A stretch of 9,817 bases of DNA from JANYGM01 sp043764015 (GTDB taxonomy: Bacteria > Bacteroidota > Bacteroidia > Cytophagales > Thermonemataceae). The stretch is taken from assembly GCA_043764015.1 (NCBI GenBank), contig JAYUKY010000087.1, forward strand, positions 1-9,817. The letters are read 5' to 3'. The stretch's first letter is position 1; each line of letters begins with the position of its first letter. Below, in pieces: positions 1 through 5,065 of this stretch. The notes below the pieces were generated by a model. That model saw nothing but the letters and a program-made list of their open reading frames with translations, was not told the origin of the DNA and made no database searches. A program made the translations under genes and the position numbers.

Positions 1-75
1 GCGTAAACGCCACCGCTATACATAAAACCATTTTTGCCTTTGATATAAAGAGGTGGCGTTTACGCCACCGACTAG
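1..75. repeat. REP-like palindromic intergenic repeat, cut by window edge
   Basis: Positions 52-69 form a perfect hairpin: GGTGGCG, loop TTTA, CGCCACC. Positions 1-14 (GCGTAAACGCCACC) are the exact reverse complement of 52-65, so a second copy of the same hairpin begins just outside the window. The two copies are separated by about 37 AT-rich bases. The bases next to the stem at 70-74 (GACTA, or TAGTC on the other strand) also occur next to the stems of the element at 3258-3381. High GC stems in AT-rich non-coding DNA and paired copies are typical of REP or REPIN elements. No transposase is present here. It lies downstream of the minus-strand gene at 181-852 and beyond that gene's own terminator. 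Confidence 0.7.
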
Positions 76-116
76 GAAGTTATTAACAACTTATTACTAA
101 TTTGTTAAATTTAAAA

Positions 117-149
117 AGACCTTCAAGGTTTTAAAAATCTTGAAGGTCT
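117..149 (-). terminator. Rho-independent terminator after the beta-barrel gene
   Basis: Perfect 11-bp stem, AGACCTTCAAG (117-127) with CTTGAAGGTCT (139-149), around an AT-rich loop. Read on the minus strand the stem is followed by TTTTTAAATTT, a suitable U-tract. It sits about 30 bases beyond the stop of the minus-strand gene ending at 181. Confidence 0.75.
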
Positions 150-180
150 GATAATCAACAACTTGAATAAATTATAAAAA

Positions 181-852
181 TTATAATTTAATACCTATTT
201 CAAGAGAGAACAAAGTGTTTTTTGAAGTAAACTTTGTTTCACCTCCGCTAGGTGATGGGTAGTTTGTTTTATAAATAGTATTGATAAAACCTGTTTGGAA
301 ATTAAGACCACCAAACAAAATATTTTCACCAATGGCGTATTCTATACCAGCAGAAGCCGTTACAGATACATCAATAGGACTAAAAGTGTCCACCATTGTT
401 TCTGTAATAGGTGATTTGAAGCCACTTTCTTTATTCTTCTTTCCTACAAGAATTTCAATTTGAGGACCTGCTTGTATGTAAACCTTGGCATTAGGGAAAA
501 CTTCACTTGTGAAAAGTTTTACTGTAAGTGGAATTTGGAGATATTGAAGTCCCCAAGACTCTGAAAGTTTTGAACCTGAAACTCCGCTAAGTTGTCCTGT
601 AAATTTCGCTTGTTTTGTGGCATAAAGAATACCTGTGCTAAAAGCATATTTTTCAGCAAACTGGATATCCGCAATACCACCAATAATAATACGAGCAGAG
701 CTTCCATCACTTGCAAAGTCCACACCAGTAGTTTTTGAATCTACACGGTTTGAAGCAATACCTAAGCCTACTTTAAAGCCTAATGTGAATTGTGCATAAC
801 TAGCGGTAGCAGTTAGCAATAAAAATGCTAAAGTGAATAAATTTTTTCTCAT
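181..852 (-). CDS. PorT-family outer-membrane beta-barrel protein
   Basis: 223-residue exported protein. Residues 1-20 are a clear signal peptide (MRKN, a leucine/alanine core, then SYA before Q21), cleaved probably by signal peptidase I. The rest alternates short amphipathic strands rich in glycine and aromatic residues, starting FTLGFKVGLGIA and ending FSLEIGIKL, as in the Bacteroidota outer-membrane beta-barrel family (PorT/OmpW-like, PF13568-type). The closing residues are alternating hydrophobic but end in leucine, not phenylalanine. Members are small barrels of mostly unknown function; PorT itself supports type IX secretion, but this copy cannot be called PorT specifically. It is a single-gene unit with its own promoter (908-938) and terminator (117-149). 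The start at 852 is fixed by the signal peptide. Confidence 0.8.
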   Translation of the reverse strand: MRKNLFTLAFLLLTATASYAQFTLGFKVGLGIASNRVDSKTTGVDFASDGSSARIIIGGIADIQFAEKYAFSTGILYATKQAKFTGQLSGVSGSKLSESWGLQYLQIPLTVKLFTSEVFPNAKVYIQAGPQIEILVGKKNKESGFKSPITETMVDTFSPIDVSVTASAGIEYAIGENILFGGLNFQTGFINTIYKTNYPSPSGGETKFTSKNTLFSLEIGIKL

Positions 853-907
853 AAAAAATTAAAAATTTTAGTTTAAATAAATAATTATTATTAACAATAA
901 TCTAATG

Positions 908-938
908 CAAAAGTAAGCTATTTTTTACAATTATCAAA
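908..938 (-). promoter_or_regulatory. Bacteroidota-type promoter of the beta-barrel gene
   Basis: On the minus strand TTTG (938-935) is followed by exactly 19 bases and then TACTTTTG (915-908), matching the Bacteroidota primary-sigma consensus TTTG-N19-TAnnTTTG without a mismatch. Transcription should begin near position 900, giving a leader of about 50 AT-rich bases before the start codon at 852. Confidence 0.75.
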
Positions 939-994
939 TTTTATTTTTCCAATAAAACTAATTTTATAAATTTATTGTTAATTGATAAAAAAAT

Positions 995-1366
995 TTATTT
1001 TGTTTGATTTTGTTTGAGTGCTTTGATTTGCGCTTCTAGTTTTTCAATTTTCTTATCTTTTTGTGCATTTTCTTTGCGCACAGCTACAAGTTCGTGGATA
1101 GTGGCAGTAGTTGTGGCGTGATTATTGTCATCTGGTTTTGCGTCACCAGTAAGGGCTAATGTAAAATCTGTTCCAAGCAAACTAATCCAATTTATTGTAA
1201 AATAATCTGCTATTTTCTGTATTGTTTCCATACTAGGTTCTACGTTACCTTGTTCGTAGTTGCCAACAATGCTTTTCTTTTTACCCACAATATCTGCAAG
1301 GTGATGTTGAGTAAGACCTTGTTTTTTGCGTAGATATTTGAGATTTGTACTAAAATAATTGTTCAT
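995..1366 (-). CDS. XRE-family helix-turn-helix regulator with coiled-coil tail
   Basis: 123 residues from the chosen start MNNYFSTNLKYLR. Residues 5-62 form an XRE/Cro-type helix-turn-helix: LKYLRKKQGLTQHHLADIVG, then KSIVGNYEQGNVEPSMETI and a last helix KIADYFTI. A low-complexity Asp/Asn/Thr stretch (78-90) leads to a charged heptad helix (about 95-120, KENAQKDKKIEKLEAQIKAL), probably a dimerising coiled coil. The frame stays open upstream to 1468, but that stretch is lysine/tyrosine/phenylalanine-rich, shows no family similarity, and covers an inverted repeat that looks regulatory, so the start at 1366 is preferred. It faces the gene at 1613, leaving a 246-base shared control region. Such proteins usually repress; the target here is unknown. 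Confidence 0.8.
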   Translation of the reverse strand: MNNYFSTNLKYLRKKQGLTQHHLADIVGKKKSIVGNYEQGNVEPSMETIQKIADYFTINWISLLGTDFTLALTGDAKPDDNNHATTTATIHELVAVRKENAQKDKKIEKLEAQIKALKQNQTK

Positions 1367-1440
1367 GATAAATATAATAAATTTAAGTGGGTTTTTATTT
1401 GCATAAAAAAGTGAAAAATAATTTTGATAATACGGTTTTT

Positions 1441-1455
1441 TCCAATATCTTTGGA
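1441..1455. promoter_or_regulatory. Inverted repeat upstream of the XRE gene, possible operator
   Basis: TCCAA-TATCT-TTGGA is a perfect 5+5 inverted repeat with a 5-base spacer, 75 bases upstream of the XRE start. Dimeric XRE proteins bind sites of this size and symmetry, and self-regulation is common in the family. The assignment rests on symmetry and position only. Confidence 0.3.
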
Positions 1456-1504
1456 CTTTAATAAGCACTAAATAACTATTTGACTACTTTACTTCTAAAT
1501 AGGT

Positions 1505-1543
1505 ATGCAACTTACAAAAAAGTAATGCAAATAAAAAAAAAAA
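1505..1543. repeat. Tandem ATGCAA-N14 repeat ending in an A11 tract
   Basis: ATGCAA occurs at 1505-1510 and again at 1525-1530, 20 bases apart, about two helical turns; both are followed by an A-rich run and GT. The inverted form TTGCAT occurs at 1399-1404, near the XRE start. The second unit contains eleven consecutive A residues (1533-1543), which could vary in length by slippage or bend the DNA. It lies within the divergent control region between the XRE gene and the gene at 1613. Confidence 0.4.
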
Positions 1544-1612
1544 GTTTATAAAAACACCATTTTTAATTAAAATTTTATTTTATGAATTTAACTTACTTTT
1601 ATTCACCTAAAA

Positions 1613-1936
1613 ATGAGTACCAAAAAACCAACTACAGAAGAAACACAAATTATTACTATTATTCAAACTGATTATGTTGTTTGGCTGCGCAATAATCTAA
1701 AAAGTGGTGACCAAAAAATTATTGCTGAAATGCTTTCTCTTCAATACGTGTATGTGAAGCAGATTTTGGGCGGAAATAAGAAAAAAACTATTAAAAGTAC
1801 AAAAGCCACTCAGGTTATTCAAATAGCGGAAAAACTAATTTTGGAGCGTATTCAGAACCAGCTAGAAGAAAATCAACAAATTATGGACGGAATAAAAAAT
1901 AGGATAAAACCGAATACAAAAATAACTAACTTATAG
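1613..1936 (+). CDS. Small helical protein with a helix-turn-helix-like segment
   Basis: 107 residues, no signal peptide or membrane segment, very rich in Lys, Gln, Ile and Asn. Residues about 34-56 (QKIIAEMLSLQYVYVKQILG followed by GNKKK) have the spacing of a helix-turn-helix: a helix ending in leucine, a turn, a recognition helix with the YVKQIL pattern, then a basic wing. A second helix at 65-98 (ATQVIQIAEKLILERIQNQL onwards) looks amphipathic. Small proteins of this plan are common and uncharacterised in Bacteroidota. It is transcribed away from the XRE gene, so the two may share control. Function is unknown; a DNA-binding role is an inference from the segment pattern. Confidence 0.6.
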   Translation: MSTKKPTTEETQIITIIQTDYVVWLRNNLKSGDQKIIAEMLSLQYVYVKQILGGNKKKTIKSTKATQVIQIAEKLILERIQNQLEENQQIMDGIKNRIKPNTKITNL

Positions 1937-1951
1937 AATCAAATATAAAAA

Positions 1952-2015
1952 TTAGGCTTTACATAAAAACTTAGATTTATTCCAATCTAACAAAAAATGA
2001 TGTGAACCAGCCTAA
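1952..2015 (+). other. Nested hairpins after the small helical gene
   Basis: An outer 7-bp pairing, TTAGGCT (1952-1958) with AGCCTAA (2009-2015), encloses an inner hairpin, TTAGATT (1971-1977) with AATCTAA (1984-1990). They begin 16 bases after the stop codon at 1936. They could end transcription or stabilise the 3' end of the mRNA, but no T-run directly follows the outer stem. Confidence 0.35.
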
Positions 2016-2085
2016 ATACTCGTTGAATTTTTTTTAGGTAAATGGTCTTTTAAATTTTCCAAATCTTAAAGAATTATCTTCAAAA

Positions 2086-2100
2086 TTTAGAAAATCTAAA
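2086..2100 (-). terminator. Weak terminator after the helix-hairpin-helix gene
   Basis: Six-base stem TTTAGA (2086-2091) and TCTAAA (2095-2100) around AAA. On the minus strand it is followed by TTTTG. It is 10 bases beyond the stop of the gene ending at 2111. The stem is short and has one G-C pair per arm, so it would be weak. Confidence 0.35.
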
Positions 2101-2110
2101 ATAGCTATAT

Positions 2111-3226
2111 TTATTCGTAAGAAATATATTTATTTATTTTTTTGACACTTTCTACATCTAAAATCTTAATTTTTGCTAAATCTTTTTCAGACTTGAAAAA
2201 CCCATTCTGGGTGCGGTAAGCCACTATTACTTTCGCAAGGTTGTATTTTATGTAGGGGTGCATTTTCATTTCGTCAATAGATGCTTTATTTATAGAGATT
2301 TTGCGTATAGTAGTTTCATCTATTTTTCCGTATTTTTTTATTTCTACAATAGCTTCTTCACTCAAAGCAAAAACTTCTGAAAGTTGTGCATAATCATAAA
2401 ATCCGCCTAATGATTCTCTGTATTTGATGATGCGTAAAGAGGTTTTTGTACCAATTCCTTTGAGAGAATTTAGTTCTGTGGTGTCCGCCACATTCAAATC
2501 AAAAGGCTGAACAACAAACTCTTTCTTCACATAAGGCTTGTAAGCACTATCTTTATTGAATTTTTTGTAATCTTTTTTGGTGTATTCTTTCTTAGGATAT
2601 TTTTTATATTCTTTTGAAGTATTTTCTATGATGATATAAGGCTCTAATTGCTCATAAATGCCATTTTCAGCAAAACCATATATTTTTTTCAACTCTTCTT
2701 TCTTACGAAATCTGCCCCCTTTTATGGTATAATTGCTCACACGTTTGGCAAGTTTTTGAGAAATGCCCAAGCCTTCCCATTCTTCTTGCGTAAGTGTATT
2801 TGGATTAAATGCAAAAAGATTAGTCAGTAAACTATCTTTTTTATTTTCCTGATTATTGATGTTATCTAGCTCACTATCAATGATTTCCGCTAAACTATCC
2901 AACATCAAAAAATCATTTTTTCTGTCTTTAAAAGTAATATTTTTATGAAAAATGGCTGTGTCATACACAAAAGGCGTTGCCACAAATCCAAAAATAATCA
3001 ATAAAAGCACCAAAACGCCATTTGCTTCACGCAAATTGTAGCCAAAATAATTTCGTAATTGAAATTTTAGGTAAGTAACATTAAAATTTTCTTTAAATTT
3101 TTGCCAGCTTAATTGGGATTTTGAACGTGTATCATATCTATTTAAGGTATCTTTACGGCGTCTTATTTTAAAGAAATTTTTTACTTTCTGTTTTATTTTA
3201 GCCTTAAAAGTATCAATAAACGCCAT
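2111..3226 (-). CDS. Membrane-anchored protein with three ComEA-like helix-hairpin-helix domains
   Basis: 371 residues. A basic N-terminal segment (about 1-68, with IKQKVKNFFKIRRRK) precedes one membrane helix (about 69-88, GVLVLLLIIFGFVATPFVYD). The remainder holds three helix-hairpin-helix modules: about 138-200 (FNPNTLTQEEWEGLGISQKL), 241-302 (FDLNVADTTELNSLKGIGTK, the most canonical hairpin), and 309-370 (ISINKASIDEMKMHPYIKYN). Each has the FxxNxAxxxEL...A..I..YR..GGF pattern of ComEA. A Lys/Tyr-rich linker (204-238) joins the first and second. With the basic end inside, the modules would face the periplasm, fitting a DNA receptor for uptake; this is inference, and many Bacteroidota homologues are untested. 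Upstream lies the four-hairpin element, leaving only 31 bases for a promoter between it and the start. Confidence 0.8.
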   Translation of the reverse strand: MAFIDTFKAKIKQKVKNFFKIRRRKDTLNRYDTRSKSQLSWQKFKENFNVTYLKFQLRNYFGYNLREANGVLVLLLIIFGFVATPFVYDTAIFHKNITFKDRKNDFLMLDSLAEIIDSELDNINNQENKKDSLLTNLFAFNPNTLTQEEWEGLGISQKLAKRVSNYTIKGGRFRKKEELKKIYGFAENGIYEQLEPYIIIENTSKEYKKYPKKEYTKKDYKKFNKDSAYKPYVKKEFVVQPFDLNVADTTELNSLKGIGTKTSLRIIKYRESLGGFYDYAQLSEVFALSEEAIVEIKKYGKIDETTIRKISINKASIDEMKMHPYIKYNLAKVIVAYRTQNGFFKSEKDLAKIKILDVESVKKINKYISYE

Positions 3227-3257
3227 TTTGATGATGTTTTAGGTGAGAAAAATTTAC

Positions 3258-3381
3258 TGTCGCTTGCCTCTAGGCAAGTGACTACTATAAAAAGGCTTCT
3301 AGCCTTTATGAAAGAAATATTTTACTGGGTTTAGGCAAGATGCCTAATGATAGTCGTCACTTAGCTGGAGCTAAGCAACAG
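3258..3381. repeat. Symmetric four-hairpin (REPIN-like) element
   Basis: Four hairpins lie in mirror order. Outer left: CTTGCC (3263-3268), loop TCTA, GGCAAG (3273-3278), extended by GTC/GAC at 3259-3261 and 3280-3282. Inner left: AAAGGCT (3291-3297), TCT, AGCCTTT (3301-3307). Inner right: TTAGGCA (3331-3337), AGA, TGCCTAA (3341-3347). Outer right: CTTAGC (3360-3365), loop TGGA, GCTAAG (3370-3375). The reverse complement of the outer right hairpin aligns with the outer left one, with paired changes in the stem that keep base pairing. TAGTC lies beside both outer stems (3280-3284 as GACTA, and 3351-3355). It lies between the fur-family gene and the helix-hairpin-helix gene. Confidence 0.7.
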
Positions 3382-3405
3382 CAAACCACCATTTTTTTGT
3401 ATTTC

Positions 3406-3434
3406 ATTCACAATTCACAATTTAAAATTCACAA
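3406..3434. repeat. Three ATTCACAA repeats at the fur-family 3' end
   Basis: ATTCACAA occurs at 3406-3413, 3413-3420 and 3427-3434, the last abutting the stop codon of the minus-strand fur-family gene. On the minus strand it reads TTGTGAAT. Short AT-rich repeats like this occur in intergenic DNA of many Bacteroidota; no function can be read from it. Confidence 0.5.
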
Positions 3435-3878
3435 TTAACTTGTTTGACAACTTGCGCAAATTCCTTGCAACAATAAATTCATTTCTTTGAGTTGAAAACC
3501 TTTGGGAAGTACCAAAGAAGGCACTTTTATATCATCTAAACAGCTTGTTTGTCCGCAGGTTTCACACTTAAAATGTACGTGTTCGTGGGCGTGTGTGTGT
3601 GTGGTGCATTGTGAGGCACTACAAAGCGCATATTTTGGTGTTCCTTCATCATCTAAAACTTTGTGTATCAATCCTTTATCCAAAAAGGATTTTAGAGTAC
3701 GGTACATTGTAACTCTATCATAACTTTCTTTGAACATTTTTTCCAAATCAGAATGAGAAAGCGCAAATTTTTTCTCCAAAAACACTTCCAAAATATCCAA
3801 ACGGCAATCAGTTTGGCGTAGTTGGTGTGTTGCAAGAAGTGCAGTAATAGTATTTTGGGCTACTTTTTCTGTTTTCAT
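3435..3878 (-). CDS. Fur-family metal-responsive transcriptional regulator
   Basis: 147 residues, the usual size for the family. Residues about 1-80 form the winged-helix DNA-binding domain, with recognition helix DRVTMYRTLKSFLDKGLI (54-71) as in Fur/Zur/PerR. Residues 82-147 form the dimerisation and metal domain: a histidine-rich HTHAHEHVHFKC (94-105), then CETC (105-108) and CASC (141-144), the two CxxC pairs that hold structural zinc. Which metal or signal it senses (iron, zinc, peroxide) cannot be decided; the histidine-rich stretch leans towards zinc. It is divergent from gcvH. The start at 3878 gives a standard N-terminal helix. A palindrome overlapping its -7 box (3897-3909) suggests it represses itself. 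Confidence 0.88.
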   Translation of the reverse strand: MKTEKVAQNTITALLATHQLRQTDCRLDILEVFLEKKFALSHSDLEKMFKESYDRVTMYRTLKSFLDKGLIHKVLDDEGTPKYALCSASQCTTHTHAHEHVHFKCETCGQTSCLDDIKVPSLVLPKGFQLKEMNLLLQGICASCQTS

Positions 3879-3896
3879 TTTGAATTAAGATAAAAT

Positions 3897-3913
3897 TTTG
3901 TACTACAAATATA
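3897..3913 (-). promoter_or_regulatory. Promoter -7 box with overlapping palindrome upstream of the fur-family gene
   Basis: On the minus strand TATATTTG (3913-3906) matches the Bacteroidota -7 element TAnnTTTG, though no TTTG is seen at the -33 spacing. A perfect 13-base palindrome, TTTGTA-C-TACAAA (3897-3909), overlaps it and lies 19 bases upstream of the start codon. A dimeric repressor bound there would block polymerase. Self-repression is frequent in Fur-family genes, so this is a candidate operator. Confidence 0.45.
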
Positions 3914-3953
3914 CAGAATAAAAATTGGAATAATTTAATGAATTAGTTTTTTT

Positions 3954-3984
3954 TTTGATTTTTGATGAAAATCCTCTTATATTG
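3954..3984 (+). promoter_or_regulatory. Possible gcvH promoter
   Basis: TTTG (3954-3957), at the end of a run of ten T (3947-3956), is followed after 20 bases by TATATTG (3978-3984), a near match to TAnnTTTG with one T missing. It would give a leader of about 54 bases before the start codon at 4045. Spacing and box are each one step off consensus. Confidence 0.35.
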
Positions 3985-4044
3985 CGCTGATATCAGTAGA
4001 ATATGATAAACTAAATTTTCTAATAACTTAATTGTCAATATAAT

Positions 4045-4422
4045 ATGAATTTTCCTGAAAATCTAAAATATTCAGAAGAACACGAATGGGTGCGAGTTGA
4101 AGGTGATGTTTGCTATATTGGCATCACAGATTTTGCCCAAAAAGAACTGGGCGACATTGTTTATGTAGATATTGATTGCCTCAATGCAGATTTGGATTTG
4201 GGTGAGGTTTTTGGAACGGTAGAAGCCGTAAAAACTGTTTCTGACCTTTTTATGCCTATTTCTGGTAAAATCCTTGAAATAAACAAAAAACTGGTTACAA
4301 CGCCTGAAACCGTTAATAAAGATGCTTATGGTGAGGCTTGGATGGTAAAAGTAGCTATCACAAAACCTGAAGAACTTGCAAAACTAATGGATAGCGCAAC
4401 ATATACACAAAAAGTTTCTTGA
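4045..4422 (+). CDS. gcvH: Glycine cleavage system H protein
   Basis: 125 residues, the normal length. It is the lipoyl carrier of the glycine cleavage system: its swinging arm takes the methylamine from glycine at P protein, presents it to T protein, and is re-oxidised by L protein. The lipoyl lysine is K63 in GTVEAVKTVSDL, with the preceding TDFAQKELGDIVYVD (28-42) and following MPISGKILEIN forming the hammerhead fold. N-terminal LKYSEEHEWVRVEG is also characteristic. It is cytosolic. The P and T protein genes are not nearby, which is common in this phylum. It is divergent from the fur-family gene and is followed by a repeat-filled gap and a VanZ-like gene. Confidence 0.97.
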   Translation: MNFPENLKYSEEHEWVRVEGDVCYIGITDFAQKELGDIVYVDIDCLNADLDLGEVFGTVEAVKTVSDLFMPISGKILEINKKLVTTPETVNKDAYGEAWMVKVAITKPEELAKLMDSATYTQKVS

Positions 4423-4509
4423 TATATGATGTGTGATATATGATGTATGATGTAAATACATTATTTACGACAAACTACTGTATTTTATATCACATATCAT
4501 ATATCACAC
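4421..4509. repeat. Tandem and inverted AT repeat between gcvH and the VanZ-like gene
   Basis: GATATATGATGTGT (4421-4434) is repeated as GATATATGATGTAT (4435-4448), then GATGT; the first copy overlaps the gcvH stop codon. The segment 4431-4453 is matched in inverted order by 4487-4509, sharing GTGTGATATATGAT at its outer end, so the whole can fold into a long stem with a 33-base loop. Within the loop, GTAAAT (4452-4457) pairs with ATTTAC (4463-4468). It might end gcvH transcription or be a dispersed intergenic repeat. No conserved T-run follows. Confidence 0.6.
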
Positions 4510-4517
4510 CTCAAAAG

Positions 4518-4895
4518 ATGTTTTGGAAATATAATTTACCAACAATTATTTGGGCAGCATTTGTGCTTTTCTTGACACTTTTGCCAGGAAACCAAATGCC
4601 AGATATTACATTTAGTTTGACAGAACTGCTCAAATTTGATAAAGTGGCGCATTTTTTTGTCTTTGCGGTGCTTGTTTGTTTAATGTCTATTGGGTTTGCC
4701 AAACAGAATACCTATTCTACCATTCATTTCAAACCTGTACGCCACGCACTTTTGATGAGCATTTTGTATGGAATAATGATAGAAGTTTTGCAGTCTTACA
4801 TTCCTGAAAGAAATTTTGAGATAAACGACCTGATAGCCAATACGTTGGGTTGTGGTTTGGGAGTTGGATTGTTTTATGTAATTTATAGAATATAA
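4518..4895 (+). CDS. VanZ-like family integral membrane protein
   Basis: 125 residues from the preferred start MFWKYNLPTIIWAAF. About four membrane helices: 8-23 (ending in TLLPG), 43-60, 76-92 and 108-123. Family signatures are LTLLPGNQMPD, DKVAHFFVFAVL (41-52), and YGIMIEVLQSYIPERNFEIN (84-103) followed by DLIANTLG. VanZ itself gives low-level teicoplanin resistance, but short relatives are widespread and their role is not established. The frame is open back to 4440, but that extension is translated from the AT repeat and has no family counterpart, so the later ATG is chosen. In my recollection gcvH next to a VanZ-like gene is a recurrent Bacteroidota arrangement. Confidence 0.85.
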   Translation: MFWKYNLPTIIWAAFVLFLTLLPGNQMPDITFSLTELLKFDKVAHFFVFAVLVCLMSIGFAKQNTYSTIHFKPVRHALLMSILYGIMIEVLQSYIPERNFEINDLIANTLGCGLGVGLFYVIYRI

Positions 4896-4976
4896 GAAAT
4901 AAGTACGAATTTAAAACTTTGAGTATTAAGTTATGTTCCCTATTAAGGAAATTATAAATGAATAGAAGAAAAAGTA

Positions 4977-4995
4977 TTTTTTGGTACAATTTTTG
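4977..4995 (+). promoter_or_regulatory. Shared upstream box of first tonB gene
   Basis: TTTTTTGGTACAATTTTTG lies 70 bases before the start at 5066. The same sequence with one change (A to G) lies at 5864-5882 before the second tonB gene. Downstream of it TAACCATAAT is directly repeated at 5023-5032 and 5041-5050. It does not fit the TTTG-N19-TAnnTTTG promoter well, so it may be a regulator site or an atypical promoter. Confidence 0.45.
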
Positions 4996-5065
4996 TTATA
5001 AATTAAAATACAAAATTATTAGTAACCATAATAGTAAAATTAACCATAATTAAAATAATAAATAT

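Noticed and set aside
281..463. Open frame of 60 codons on the plus strand inside the beta-barrel gene
   Set aside because: It is antisense to a gene with a signal peptide, promoter and terminator; the translation shows no motif or family pattern.
1367..1468. N-terminal extension of the XRE protein starting MLIKVQRYW
   Set aside because: No resemblance to XRE N-termini, AT-driven composition, and it covers a probable operator; the ATG at 1366 gives a standard domain start.
995..1936. Toxin-antitoxin locus
   Set aside because: The two genes are divergent, not co-transcribed, and neither protein has RelE, HipA, Fic, PIN or HigB features.
3258..3381. CRISPR array
   Set aside because: The repeated units are inverted, not direct, spacers are absent, and no cas gene is in the window.
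3879..4044. Glycine riboswitch in front of gcvH
   Set aside because: The leader is short and AT-rich, and I could not find the conserved stems or GGA-containing core of the glycine aptamer.
4440..4517. Upstream start for the VanZ-like protein
   Set aside because: The extension is translated from the tandem and inverted repeat; the ATG at 4518 begins right before the first membrane helix.
4977..4995. Canonical Bacteroidota promoter before the first tonB gene
   Set aside because: TTTTTTG and TACA are present, but no TAnnTTTG lies 19 bases after a TTTG; kept only as a shared box of unknown role.
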